A stretch of DNA of 49,426 nt. Source: Brevibacterium sp. GTDB lineage: Bacteria; Actinomycetota; Actinomycetes; Actinomycetales; Brevibacteriaceae. Shown here in pieces: positions 28,799 to 37,291 of the stretch. The DNA is taken from contig NZ_JAPSIB010000024.1 in NCBI RefSeq assembly GCF_031179145.1, forward strand, positions 1-49,426. Reading direction: 5' to 3'. The notes under the pieces are model-generated. The model did not search any database and was not told the DNA's origin. It worked only from the letters and a program-made list of their open reading frames with translations. The stretch's first letter is position 1, and each line of letters opens with the position of its first letter. Position numbers and translations under genes: made by a program.

Positions 28799-29056
28799 TC
28801 ATCTCGAGCCACCGTCGAGTTGTGTGCGGACGACTTGCCACTGATCCCAGCACCGCTCGGGGTCGATGTCAGCATAACCGCGCTGCTCCGTGATCGCGTC
28901 GGCCACAGATCTCCTGACTCGGATGCAGACGGAACCGTCACGCAGGTCGAGCACCTCCGCCTCGGTGAGGGGGCTCCCTTTCGAACGCTCAGCGGCCAGC
29001 AGCACCGCAACGAGCGGCGGAGAGAAGTCGAGAACGAACTCGTCATCGTGGGCCAT
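28799..29056 (-). CDS. Small hypothetical protein
   Basis: An 85-residue protein in the chosen form (MAHDDEFVLDFSPPLVAVLLAAERSKG ... RVRRSVADAITEQRGY). The start at 29056 follows TATGAT, close to a consensus -10, by 7 bases, which suggests leaderless transcription. An ATG pair 3-4 codons upstream is possible, and the open frame extends 46 codons but would overlap the next gene. No family is recognised. Confidence 0.5.
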   Translation of the reverse strand: MAHDDEFVLDFSPPLVAVLLAAERSKGSPLTEAEVLDLRDGSVCIRVRRSVADAITEQRGYADIDPERCWDQWQVVRTQLDGGSR

Positions 29057-29141
29057 GTTCGACATCATATAGCGGGTCTTCACCCCTCTTCGGCTGGCAA
29101 GCCTGCGTTGCCGAGGGAACGCCTCGATCACGGCCGGGTTG

Positions 29142-29696
29142 TCAGGCAACCGCTGAGGGTCCGACGCGATAGCGCAAATGTGCCTCGCCGGCATAGGCTG
29201 CGGTCTCGACGCGTTCGAGGTCGATACGCCTGTCTAGGCCCGCGAACAGTGAGATCCCGTGACCGAGCAGAATCGGCACCACATGCAACTGAATCTCGTC
29301 GACCAACCCCATCTCGAGGCATTGCCTCGCGATGCTGCCTCCCAAGAGACTCACTGACCTGTCTCCGGCGTCCTGCTTGGCGAGCTCCACAGCTCGCTCG
29401 AGGTCATCGACGACGAAGGTGTACGTGGTGCCATCCTTCTGGACCGGTTCGTGAGCGCAGTGAGTCATGAGGTAGACCGGCACCTGCAGTCCGCCACCAT
29501 ACGGAGCCTCACCGTCCTCAATCGTCTGCGCCTTGTTCGCTCCCCCGACGACCGCACCGATCTCTACCACGACCTTCCGGACGAGGCTCTCGTCCTCGGG
29601 AGCGACGGGGAAGCCGAACATCCAGTCGGACCCGCCGTCCTTGTCCGCCATGAATCCGTCGAGCGACACCGTCGCGTGAATGATCACCTGTGCCAT
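29142..29696 (-). CDS. Dihydrofolate-reductase-family protein (RibD_C type)
   Basis: A 184-residue reductase-fold protein starting MAQVIIHATVSLDGFMADKDGGSDW. The family core is SVSLLGGSIARQCLEMGLVDEIQLHVVPILLGHGISLF. It is divergent from a TetR regulator, and a perfect 16-bp inverted repeat lies 12 bp upstream of its start codon. It is therefore probably repressed by that regulator and induced by a small molecule. The substrate is unknown. Confidence 0.83.
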   Translation of the reverse strand: MAQVIIHATVSLDGFMADKDGGSDWMFGFPVAPEDESLVRKVVVEIGAVVGGANKAQTIEDGEAPYGGGLQVPVYLMTHCAHEPVQKDGTTYTFVVDDLERAVELAKQDAGDRSVSLLGGSIARQCLEMGLVDEIQLHVVPILLGHGISLFAGLDRRIDLERVETAAYAGEAHLRYRVGPSAVA

Positions 29697-29707
29697 TGTC
29701 CGAACCT

Positions 29708-29743
29708 CTCAGAAAGGTGAGTCCGTTGACTCACCTTTCTGAG
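29708..29743. promoter_or_regulatory. TetR operator 1, perfect inverted repeat
   Basis: Arms CTCAGAAAGGTGAGTC and GACTCACCTTTCTGAG (16 bp each) flank CGTT. The inner core GTGAGT-N6-ACTCAC (29717-29734) recurs in operator 2. The site covers the likely promoter of the reductase gene. The long stem could also act as a two-way terminator in RNA, but no T-tract follows. Confidence 0.75.
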
Positions 29744-29761
29744 ACTAGCCCTCGCTATGTC

Positions 29762-29780
29762 GTGAGTCAACCCACTCACC
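29762..29780. promoter_or_regulatory. TetR operator 2
   Basis: GTGAGT-CAACCC-ACTCAC repeats the core of operator 1 with the same 6-bp spacing, 45 bp away centre to centre. It lies about 20 bp upstream of the TetR ATG, ahead of a CATACT -10-like hexamer, so it fits autorepression. Confidence 0.7.
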
Positions 29781-29799
29781 TCAGTGGCATACTGGTGAC

Positions 29800-30435
29800 A
29801 TGTCAAGAGAGATCTCGGCGTACCACCGCCAGGTCGCCGCGGCCAACCGCGCGGCCATCCTCGATGCCGCCGCGGCCCTGTTTCTCGAGTCGGGCTACGA
29901 TCGGACCTCACTGGCGCGCGTCGCAGCACGTGCCGAGGTCTCGAAGGCGACTCTGTTCAAGCAGTTCCCGACGAAGGCGGTGCTCTTCGAGGCCACAGTT
30001 CTCGCCGCGGGTGACTCGCCCGAGGAGGAACTCGTCGATCCTCCACCCGGAGACTTCCACGCAGGTCTGGTTGCCCTCGGCACCGCGTACGCGGAGTTGC
30101 TGGCCCGCCCCCGGATGGTGGACCTGATGCGACTCGTGATCGCCGAGTCGCCACGCTTCCCTGAGTTGCGCGAGCGCACATTCGACTTCGGCACACTTCC
30201 CGTCCTCACAGCTCTGACGCGCTACTTTCAATCCGAGACCGCCGCCGGAAACGCCGCCGTCGACGATCCGGACGTGGCGGCGCCGCAGTTCCTCGGTATG
30301 ATCGCCACCGTTGCCTTCTGGCCGCGCCTCGTCCATGGCAACTGGTCGCTCAGCGACGACGATGTCCGCAAGGTCATTGACGAAGCATCTCGGACGATGA
30401 CCTCCCGCTACGGGGCATCAGCAACCCGTTCCTGA
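29800..30435 (+). CDS. TetR/AcrR-family transcriptional regulator
   Basis: A 211-residue repressor. The N-terminal HTH contains RAAILDAAAALFLESGYDRTSLARVAARAEVSKATLFKQFPTKAVLFEA in family form (residues about 17-62). The ligand-binding C-terminal half is helical. CATACT, six bases and ATG suggest a leaderless mRNA. Two operators with identical cores lie between it and the divergent reductase, the usual arrangement for control of a neighbour and of itself. Its end overlaps the convergent GNAT gene by 18 bp. Confidence 0.87.
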   Translation: MSREISAYHRQVAAANRAAILDAAAALFLESGYDRTSLARVAARAEVSKATLFKQFPTKAVLFEATVLAAGDSPEEELVDPPPGDFHAGLVALGTAYAELLARPRMVDLMRLVIAESPRFPELRERTFDFGTLPVLTALTRYFQSETAAGNAAVDDPDVAAPQFLGMIATVAFWPRLVHGNWSLSDDDVRKVIDEASRTMTSRYGASATRS

Positions 30436-30882
30436 CTGCTTCAACTCCATGTGCAGGATCGGATACGGAAGCCCGTCGCCGTCCACTGGGCTTCGACCGC
30501 TTACGGCAAAGCCTGCACGTTCGTAAAAGCCCAGTGTCAGCTCATTCTGCTCATTGACATCAACTGTGGTCACATCGTCGGTGACGATCGCCTGCTGCAA
30601 CAGCTTTGAGCCGATGCCGCCGCCACGGTGACCAGCATCGACGAACAGCATTTCCAGCTTGCCGTCGGCCGTGCCTGCAAATCCGACGGACCTCCTATCA
30701 TGTTCCGCGACAATGAGCGTGACGCTCGGCAGGAATTCGGCTTCGAGTCGCGCCGCGATAGCTTCTCTATGCTCCAGTGCAAGGAAACCGTGCGTCGCCT
30801 CCACGGCCGTGCGCCACACAGTCACCAACCGGGGATATTCCCCCGCATCTTTCACCGGTCGGATCACAAGTTCCTCAGCCAT
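30418..30882 (-). CDS. GNAT-family acetyltransferase, YjaB-like
   Basis: A 154-residue acetyltransferase. The order RPVKDAGEYPRLVTVWRTAVEATHGFL, LEMLFVDAGHRGGGIGSKLLQQAI, TVDVNEQNELTLGFYERAGFAVSGRSPVDGDGLPYPILHM closely follows Escherichia coli YjaB (VNEQNEQAVGFYKKVGF). The acetyl-CoA loop is RGGGIG. The substrate is unknown. Confidence 0.83.
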   Translation of the reverse strand: MAEELVIRPVKDAGEYPRLVTVWRTAVEATHGFLALEHREAIAARLEAEFLPSVTLIVAEHDRRSVGFAGTADGKLEMLFVDAGHRGGGIGSKLLQQAIVTDDVTTVDVNEQNELTLGFYERAGFAVSGRSPVDGDGLPYPILHMELKQSGTGC

Positions 30883-31034
30883 GTGAATGGACCTTAGTCA
30901 CCCGTCATGATCTGGGCAACAGCGCACCCTACGAGCGCCCGGACGCTCGCGCAGGACAGGCGGTAGGCTGAACAGGTCGTACCCCGCACCCCCTGCGGCA
31001 CTGTATGGAAGTGATTCAGGCGGCACGCCAGCGA

Positions 31035-31472
31035 CTACCGCGGGACTCGTGACCAGTCAGCACTTTCCGTGGCCGACTGCATCGCCTCGGCGACCCTGCC
31101 CCGGCCGAGCAGCGAGCGACTCGCGCCGTGGGCGAGGATGAGTCGACGGTCCCAGCGGATCCGGACGAAGAGTGCGTCGACCTCGTCGGGCGTCCCCAGC
31201 CGTACTGGGTCCAGAAGCGCGGCGGCCGCACCCTCATCCCACGGTCTGCGTGTGCCAGCGTCATAGCAGAGAGGGAGCAGCGCGCAGTGGAGCTGCAGGT
31301 GCCGAGGTAAGCTGTCCCGCAAGACTCGTCCGTGCTCCTCGCTGATGGGTACGGTGAACTCCCTGGGATCGTGGAGGGCATCGGCCCCGCCGATCACCAG
31401 AAGCCGAAGGACGCCATCGAGCATCATCACGGATGGCATCCAGTTCGAACGGGTGAAGACAAACTCACGCAT
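31035..31472 (-). CDS. Hypothetical protein
   Basis: A 145-residue soluble protein that I do not recognise. It starts MREFVFTRSNWMPSVMMLDG, chosen because GAGGGAGA lies at good spacing. It has LPLCYDAGTRRPWDEGAAAALLDPVRLGTPDEVDALF and ends near VAEAMQSATESADWSRV. It may be a small alpha/beta protein. The preceding stretch 30883-31034 holds no gene. Confidence 0.6.
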   Translation of the reverse strand: MREFVFTRSNWMPSVMMLDGVLRLLVIGGADALHDPREFTVPISEEHGRVLRDSLPRHLQLHCALLPLCYDAGTRRPWDEGAAAALLDPVRLGTPDEVDALFVRIRWDRRLILAHGASRSLLGRGRVAEAMQSATESADWSRVPR

Positions 31473-31560
31473 GGGCCAATTCTCCCTCGTCGTCGGGTTC
31501 CGCCATGTCACGCCGCGGGCCGCACGGTGGACGGGTTCTCGCCCACCAGACAGCCGACGG

Positions 31561-32139
31561 TCAGAGGATCTTGGCGAGAGCCCAGACGAGTACACCGAGA
31601 CCGACGAGGACCGCCAGGAGGGAGGCCGGGCGCATCGCTCGTTCGAAGGACGTCACAGACCCTGGATAACGCCGGTGAGCGCTTTCCGGCGTGAGGCACT
31701 CGGGAACGATCTGCGGTTCTGTCGCGAGCGGCGCGAGTTCCTGCAGTGCGGCACCTCGGCAACGCGGCGTATATGCCGCCACCACCCGACCTTCGCCACG
31801 GAGCAGGACACGAGGAGTGTTGGCAGAGGCGAACAGGCCAGAGATCTGGAGACGCTGGAGCACGATGATCTCGTCGACTTCCTCTGCGGGGACGACCCGG
31901 CGTGGCTGTAACACATACCTCAGCTCGATCCGATGACGGTCGATATGAGTTTCGACATAGAGCGGAAAGACGATGAGCCCCGCTAGGAGGGCGACTACTC
32001 CGACCGCCGCGAACGCGACTGCGGGGCCGACGAGTCCGCTCACCCAGTCAGCCCGGATCGCGAACACCGCCACGGTCGCACAGACCACGGCCACGATGGC
32101 GGATAGAAGCATGAACACCCGCCCGGCAATGATCGACAC
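31561..32139 (-). CDS. Membrane protein with a PH-like middle domain
   Basis: A 192-residue protein. Two helices lie at the N-terminus (MLLSAIVAVVCATVAVFAI and VGPAVAFAAVGVVALLAGLIVFPLYV) and one at the C-terminus (ASLLAVLVGLGVLVWALAKIL). The soluble part between them (HRIELRYVLQPRRVVPAEEVDEIIVLQRL) looks like a bacterial PH domain. The GTG at 32139 follows TAGAAT plus 6 bases, which suggests a leaderless mRNA. Confidence 0.68.
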   Translation of the reverse strand: MSIIAGRVFMLLSAIVAVVCATVAVFAIRADWVSGLVGPAVAFAAVGVVALLAGLIVFPLYVETHIDRHRIELRYVLQPRRVVPAEEVDEIIVLQRLQISGLFASANTPRVLLRGEGRVVAAYTPRCRGAALQELAPLATEPQIVPECLTPESAHRRYPGSVTSFERAMRPASLLAVLVGLGVLVWALAKIL

Positions 32140-32256
32140 GCTCGAATTCTATAATGCCAGTCGTAGATGGAATTCGTCCGTTTGCCCTTGAGAGGGTGCT
32201 TGGCGGACCGTGCGGACCCCTCCCGGGTGGTCGGGGCGATCCTGTCAGGGGAACAC

Positions 32257-32589
32257 CTAGCGCCGTTCTGCAGCGCTGGTTCTTTCGCTCAGCGAAGCTC
32301 GGCGGACTTCCGCTGCCCGCTGCTCGCGGACCAAGATTGTGCCGGCAACCAACCAAGACACGAACATGGCCAGCATCATCACCGCAATGACCGTAAGCCA
32401 AACGGTGTCTCCGAAGTCAGGAGCTGGAACCGCGCCCTGAGCCCTGGCGATCCAGTCGCTGACGGCGCCGAAACAGAGCAGGCCAGTGATAGCACCGAAC
32501 GGCACGAGGGTGACGATCATCCATCCTATGCGACTCCGGGCACTGCGAGGAGGTTTTCTAGCGCCGACATTGAGGAGAGCTGCTGGCAT
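32257..32589 (-). CDS. Small two-helix membrane protein
   Basis: A 110-residue protein with a basic N-terminus and two membrane segments (IGWMIVTLVPFGAITGLLCFGAV and VWLTVIAVMMLAMFVSWLVAGTIL). Its C-terminus is charged and arginine-rich. No family is recognised. GGAG sits very close to the ATG, so the start is uncertain. Confidence 0.5.
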   Translation of the reverse strand: MPAALLNVGARKPPRSARSRIGWMIVTLVPFGAITGLLCFGAVSDWIARAQGAVPAPDFGDTVWLTVIAVMMLAMFVSWLVAGTILVREQRAAEVRRASLSERTSAAERR

Positions 32590-32958
32590 ACTCCATCTAC
32601 TCCTGACTCGACGCGTTCCGGGGACTTCTCGTTCGGATCCGCGGCCCTGCCATTCCTACTGGCTCTGGTCGAAATCGTAACAGAGCACGCTTGCAGGTTG
32701 GATCTTCGGGACAAGGTTCCAACGCATCGAGTAGACGCTGGTACGAGATCGCCCCAGGATGTTGAGTCGCTACCTCGCCCACGCCGGACTCCGCCGTTGG
32801 CGGCTGTCCTCATCGACAGTGACATACGAGACCGACAAGCGCGTCGCTCCGACGGATAGGGCCAGCTGGCCCAGATCGTGCTTGTCCCCCAGGCGCGACC
32901 ACTTGAAATCATCGCGCTGCGATCGCACAGTCCGGCAGGGTTCCCACGACTGCCAGCA
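32590..32958. other. Intergenic stretch of about 370 bp without a credible gene
   Basis: Open frames here on both strands have arginine- and serine-rich shadow composition and no start with a ribosome site. I see no repeat, hairpin or known RNA. Confidence 0.5.
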
Positions 32959-33693
32959 CTAGCCGGACAGCAGGCCGAGGTCTTTTGCGCGCTGCACGGC
33001 CACCAGGCGATCATTGCATTGCAGCACGACATACAACTCGCCGAGATGTTTGCGCACAGTTCGTTCGGTGACGCCCATGCGGTGCCCGATCGCCCGCGCT
33101 GTGTGGCCGGCCGCCAGATGCTTCAGGAGCACAAGCTCTCGGGGCTTCACACGCACATCGGAGAGCCGCTGCAGTCCAGTGCGCGTTGTCTCAAGTGCGA
33201 TGAGAACGGGCAGGACCCTGTTGGCAAGGGCGACGTCTCGATCGGTGAAGTCGGACCCGGTGCGTGTGAAGGTCCACCCTGTCCCGATGCCGGGCGCAAC
33301 CATGCGCGTCATGAGCCCGAGTTGATGTGCCGGACCGAAATCGCGATAGACCTCTTGGTAGAGCGGGGTCTGGTGCCATTGCGTCTGCGACGCCACATCC
33401 GACATCCGACGAGGCGAGCGGTCGTGGGGGAACTCCTCGTAGTTGCGCACACCTTGGTGTGTTCGGCCGTACCGCGCAAGGCCGGCAGCACGCACGTCAT
33501 TGATGTCCGAAGATGCGCCGCAGACGATCGCCCGGCCCGCAGCGAAATCTACACCGGCCCAGATGACCTCGTCCGCGGGCAGCATTCCCGCCAGCAGGCC
33601 GGATGCCTTGGCGTCGTACTCCGTGGTACCTGACAGTTCCATGAGCTCATGGGCAAGATCGATGACTGCGGCGTCCCGCGGCCGAATGGGCAT
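32959..33693 (-). CDS. LuxR-family transcriptional regulator
   Basis: A 244-residue regulator. The C-terminal HTH is VKPRELVLLKHLAAGHTARAIGHRMGVTERTVRKHLGELYVVLQC (residues about 183-228), with family residues GHT...IG...V..HL. The N-terminal 180 residues may be a GAF-like sensor. The start MPIRPRDAAV follows GGGAGGAA. It is divergent from the large fascin/protease-like gene across 197 bp and is the best candidate for its regulator. Confidence 0.82.
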   Translation of the reverse strand: MPIRPRDAAVIDLAHELMELSGTTEYDAKASGLLAGMLPADEVIWAGVDFAAGRAIVCGASSDINDVRAAGLARYGRTHQGVRNYEEFPHDRSPRRMSDVASQTQWHQTPLYQEVYRDFGPAHQLGLMTRMVAPGIGTGWTFTRTGSDFTDRDVALANRVLPVLIALETTRTGLQRLSDVRVKPRELVLLKHLAAGHTARAIGHRMGVTERTVRKHLGELYVVLQCNDRLVAVQRAKDLGLLSG

Positions 33694-33890
33694 CGCGTTC
33701 CTCCCTGCTTCGCTGTTCCAGGAGTGTGCTGCCAGTGTCGACGTGTGAGATCGCCTCATCCGTCCGAGCCGAACGGCCACGAACGGCAGATGTCAAGTGG
33801 CGTATCCGACACTACTCCCTGGGCGGTGCCGAGAGAATACTTGACCTATCTCGACGCTGAGGGCTCGGGAGTTCCACGAAGGAGTTGGAG

Positions 33891-36425
33891 ATGTACACAC
33901 TTGTGGCATTCGCGGCCGGCGATGGCAGTCAGCTGACTGCTGAAGGCGGCGGAGGCGAAGAGGTGCTCGCCAACCGTGGCGGGATCGGACCGTGGGAGAC
34001 CTTTCGCGTGTTCAATCGGACCAGCCCGGGCGCGCAGCTGCGTCATGGCAATTCAATTGTGCTGCAGGTGAGCGATGGACGATTCATCGCCGCGAATGAT
34101 GACGGTTCCGTGCAGGCCGCGCAGGCCTGGATCGATACGGCAGCCGTGTTCACCTTGGAGCGTGTCGCCGGAGCCGGTTTCGTCGTCTCCGGCGATGCGG
34201 TCGCTCTCCGCTCTCACGATGGGAGGTTCGTCGTAGCCGAGAACAATGGCGGCGGTGCGGTGAACGCGAACCGGACTCGCCGAGGCCCCTGGGAGACGTT
34301 GAGAATCACGACGATGGGGCACCAGCTAGTCCGCCTTCGCGCATGGACCGGAAAGTACGTCACTGCCGAAGGCGGTGGTGGTCGGCAAGTCACAGCCAAT
34401 CGCGATGCAGTCGGCCTGTGGGAGACTTTCGCTCTCGTCAACTTCTCGCGGGCCTCGAGCCGGTTCTCCGGGGGTGACACAGTCGCACTGCGAACACTGA
34501 GCGGCGAGTACGTGCGTGTCACCAGCCTCGGCGAGGTCGATGCGGGGGCCAACCAGGCCCGCGCCGATGCGCGTTTCCGGGCGATCGCGGCGAGCGGCCG
34601 AGTCGTTGGTCACCGGCAGCGCGTCGCGTTCCAGTCTCTGCGCACCGGCAGGTTCCTGACCGATCGAGCGGGTGCGATCGACGCGCGCAGCCGAACCGGA
34701 ACGGGATCTGCGCTCTTCACTGTCGAGCTCGCTGAGCTGAACGGGATCGACTTCGGTTGGATTCCGGACGGTTCAACTGTCGCGGGCAGGCCGTTCGCCA
34801 CTCCCCCTGCTCCGGCCCCTTCACCGCGAGATGTCCTCACGCTGCACTTCTTCGAGCGGGCCGGCGAACCGGTCACCACCAGCGCCTTGATCCGCCGCGC
34901 CCTCACCGGACCCGCGCCGAGCCTCTCCACATGGTTGGCGTCGATGTCCGGCGGCGCGTTCCACATCCGCGACGTCGGCGTCCACGGACCATTCTTCTCC
35001 ACTCCTGTGCCTGAAGGCACTCCACGCGGGGCCGCGCACGCGCTGGGCCACGATCTGCTGCTGAGCGCTGCTGAAACCAGCAGCGTGCCACTGGCAGCGC
35101 TTGCAGAGGATGGGGTGATCGATGGCCGGCGGACAGCACTCGTGCACATCAAGGCCGGGGCCATTGGGGGCCAGGTGCATGGGGGCAATGCCCGGACCGA
35201 GTCAGGACTTCGCTTCGTCGGACGGGATGCCGGAGTCGGTGTCAGCGTCGATGTGAACGAAGCCTCCCGCGGCGTACTCGCTCACGAAGCTTCCCATCTG
35301 ATCCTTGATGTCGTCGACCGGTACGGGGTTCGTGTGCCGATCCGTGGAGACCTCATCGCCAACCGGGTTTCCGTCGGCGGCTGGGAGCACTTCGTCATCG
35401 AACGAGCGGCCGGTGCAGGCACTGTGACCTCCGGAGACGAGGTGACGCTCCGGGCTCACGACGGTCGGTACGTGTCGGTCGACGGCACGCCGCCGAACTT
35501 CGTCAACACCGAACCGTCACGGACCGGCCCACCAAGAAGGTTCACGATCGAGGGCGTGAGTGGCGGCGTCATCGCGCACGGATCGCCGATCGGTCTCCGC
35601 ACCGCCGCCAGACGATGGGTGACCACCGAGTTGGGCAGCGATGGCGTCGTCACCGCGAACCGGGCAGCGCGAGGACCCTGGGAGACGTTCGAAGTGCAGA
35701 AGCACGGCGGAGGCCTCGGGCAAATCGTCTCCGGTGACAGCGTCTGCTTCCTGAGCGCGGCCGACCGATTCGTGTCCGCAGAAACTGCGGGGCGAACTGC
35801 GGAGATCTCTGTTGCGGACCGCCGGCGGGGCTACCGTTGGGCAGGCTCGACCGGCAACGGACAGGGCGGCAGATTCGACAATGCTGATGCGAACTACAGC
35901 ACGGTCATGCTGTCAGTCTTTGACCGCATCCGTCTTGGCTGGGTGCGCCCCCGGTACCTGACACCCGACAACCGAGGCTGTTACACGATCCGTCCATTCC
36001 TCGACTCCCGGGAGGCGCTGGTCCTCTTCGACCCGGTGAATCCGCACGAGTGGTACACCGTCGAAAACCGCCAGTTCCGCGAGAACCTCGATGAGGTCCC
36101 GTCTTCGGGACTCGTGATCTCGTGGGTGCAAGACGATCCGGGCTATTGGCAGTGGTGGTTGAACCGTTCGAACGACCCCGAACACCCCAACTTGGGCGAG
36201 CGACTTTCGCCTGCAGTCATCTCGGGTGCCGCACGCTCGGTGCCACCCAACATGCTCGCCCGTCCAGTCGTCTTCGACCACGCGTCAGTAACCAAGCGCA
36301 ACGACCCGGCAGCGGCCTTCACCGACGGCGAGATCGTCCTACCCCTCGGCAATGGCGATCCCTCACGATTCCATCTGTCGTTCCGTGCCGCCGCTTCCGG
36401 AAAGGTGGCCCTCTGCCTGCACTGA
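33891..36425 (+). CDS. Fascin-like beta-trefoil protein with split M6-like metalloprotease domain
   Basis: An 844-residue protein. Residues 1-200 hold fascin-like trefoil units with the pattern VALRSHDGRFVVAENNGG...NANRxxxGPWETF, and a fourth unit and part of a second trefoil extend to about 285. The part from about 300 resembles M6 proteases: LTLHFFERAGEP, VHIKAG and the zinc motif HEASH (465-469) in VLAHEASHLILDVVDRYG. The catalytic domain is then interrupted by a second set of fascin-like units (about 482-655) and resumes as RIRLGWVRPRYL, EALVLFDP, EWYTVENRQFRENLD and SGLVISWVQDD, the usual M6 C-terminal half. There is no signal peptide. GAAGGAG precedes the ATG. Its function, perhaps glycan or actin-like binding plus proteolysis, is inferred. 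Confidence 0.68.
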   Translation: MYTLVAFAAGDGSQLTAEGGGGEEVLANRGGIGPWETFRVFNRTSPGAQLRHGNSIVLQVSDGRFIAANDDGSVQAAQAWIDTAAVFTLERVAGAGFVVSGDAVALRSHDGRFVVAENNGGGAVNANRTRRGPWETLRITTMGHQLVRLRAWTGKYVTAEGGGGRQVTANRDAVGLWETFALVNFSRASSRFSGGDTVALRTLSGEYVRVTSLGEVDAGANQARADARFRAIAASGRVVGHRQRVAFQSLRTGRFLTDRAGAIDARSRTGTGSALFTVELAELNGIDFGWIPDGSTVAGRPFATPPAPAPSPRDVLTLHFFERAGEPVTTSALIRRALTGPAPSLSTWLASMSGGAFHIRDVGVHGPFFSTPVPEGTPRGAAHALGHDLLLSAAETSSVPLAALAEDGVIDGRRTALVHIKAGAIGGQVHGGNARTESGLRFVGRDAGVGVSVDVNEASRGVLAHEASHLILDVVDRYGVRVPIRGDLIANRVSVGGWEHFVIERAAGAGTVTSGDEVTLRAHDGRYVSVDGTPPNFVNTEPSRTGPPRRFTIEGVSGGVIAHGSPIGLRTAARRWVTTELGSDGVVTANRAARGPWETFEVQKHGGGLGQIVSGDSVCFLSAADRFVSAETAGRTAEISVADRRRGYRWAGSTGNGQGGRFDNADANYSTVMLSVFDRIRLGWVRPRYLTPDNRGCYTIRPFLDSREALVLFDPVNPHEWYTVENRQFRENLDEVPSSGLVISWVQDDPGYWQWWLNRSNDPEHPNLGERLSPAVISGAARSVPPNMLARPVVFDHASVTKRNDPAAAFTDGEIVLPLGNGDPSRFHLSFRAAASGKVALCLH

Positions 36426-36492
36426 TCCCTCGGTTCTGAGATGAGCGCCGAGCCTCGTGCGACGGGTCCGCAGCAAGAAGATGCACGAGGCA

Positions 36493-36599
36493 GCGTTTGG
36501 CGTCCGGCAGGCTCGTCACATCTCCTTGACGGGACATATCGGGTGCGGAGGTGAACGCCTCATGGACTGCGGCTGCATCGACATCTGGGACGGCGCAGC
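36493..36599. repeat. Conserved flank of higBA module 1
   Basis: This 107-bp segment is about 85% identical to 46635-46743, next to the second higBA module. Forward it can read AFGVRQARHISLTGHIGC and reverse EAFTSAPDMSRQGDVT; differences are mostly third-base changes in either reading, so the coding strand is unclear. With the tag at 37209 it brackets the toxin-antitoxin pair. Confidence 0.75.
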
Positions 36600-36604
36600 C
36601 GCGC

Positions 36605-36919
36605 TCAAGCGATCTTCAGCGGAGTGATCTCGGCGAGCTGTTCAGCAACTCGATCCTCAGCAAGCTCCAGTTCGTAATGGCTCTGCAGGTTCAACCAGAA
36701 TTGAGGATCGATTCCGAAGTAACGCCGGAGGCGCAGCGCGGTGTCTGCAGTGATCGAACGCTTGCCGTGCACGATCTCATTGATGCGTCGCGGCGGCACG
36801 CCGATCGATGCGGCGAGCTTGTTCTGAGTGATCCCGAAGCCCTTGATGAAGTCCTCCATCAGGACCTCACCCGGGTGAATGGGAGCCCACTTCTCAGTGG
36901 TAGCCGACGAGTTCGACAT
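36605..36919 (-). CDS. higA: HigA-type antitoxin
   Basis: A 104-residue XRE-type antitoxin. It has IHPGEVLMEDFIKGFGITQNKLAASIGVPPRRINEIVHGKRSITADTALRLRRYFG in HigA/VapI form and a helical C-terminus. It should neutralise the upstream toxin and repress the operon. Its ATG lies 26 bp inside the end of higB. Its paralogue at 46763 has the same overlap. Confidence 0.9.
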   Translation of the reverse strand: MSNSSATTEKWAPIHPGEVLMEDFIKGFGITQNKLAASIGVPPRRINEIVHGKRSITADTALRLRRYFGIDPQFWLNLQSHYELELAEDRVAEQLAEITPLKIA

Positions 36920-37175
36920 CGTCAGTACCTCCTTCTGTCCAAGTGAAACAGATCCGCCATTGCGCGTTCACGCGGATGCTGGGCTGCCCGCGCCGATCGC
37001 CGACCAGGCACTCCAGCCGGTGGCCCGGCGGGACCCGAAGATCCTCGACATCCTTGGCCGCATGGATCAGCTCGAGATTGCGCAGGGTCGCCCGCTGCAC
37101 CGTCCGATCGAATCGCTTGATGTACTGCTCCTGCCAGATGCTCTCGGTGTCCTTGTTGCCGAACGATCTGATCAC
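36894..37175 (-). CDS. higB: HigB/RelE-type mRNA interferase toxin
   Basis: A 93-residue toxin: MIRSFGNKDTESIWQEQYIKRF, AAKDVEDLRVPPGHRLECLVGDRRGQPSIRVNAQWRICFTW and a C-terminal DVELVGYH. This is the HigB fold that cuts mRNA on the ribosome. The toxin gene comes first, as is usual for higBA. It is over 80% identical to the toxin at 47058. A 3'-end tag lies 34 bp upstream of the start. Confidence 0.9.
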   Translation of the reverse strand: MIRSFGNKDTESIWQEQYIKRFDRTVQRATLRNLELIHAAKDVEDLRVPPGHRLECLVGDRRGQPSIRVNAQWRICFTWTEGGTDDVELVGYH

Positions 37176-37208
37176 CGGCCCAGCATATGACGCAGGCCGT
37201 CAATAACG

Positions 37209-37250
37209 CTAGACGTTAAACCGGAACTCCCCGAGTTCCGCAGCCGAATA
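37209..37250 (-). repeat. VEFRFNV 3'-end tag, copy 1
   Basis: The minus strand reads GEFRFNV and TAG. The nucleotides from GAGTTCCGG to the stop equal those of copy 6, and the next 16 bp beyond the stop (CTAGCGTTATTGAC) are also shared with copy 6, so both higBA modules carry the same junction. Confidence 0.8.
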
Positions 37251-37291
37251 GCGTCACGCAGTCTGCGATATAAGGGGCACGGCCCCCTGGC

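Noticed and set aside
29708..29743. Rho-independent terminator
   Set aside because: The perfect stem lies between divergent starts, not after a gene, and has no T-run; an operator is likelier.
32526..33032. Minus-strand open frame of 168 codons
   Set aside because: It is rich in Cys, Ser and Arg, has no ribosome site and overlaps the end of the LuxR gene; a shadow frame.
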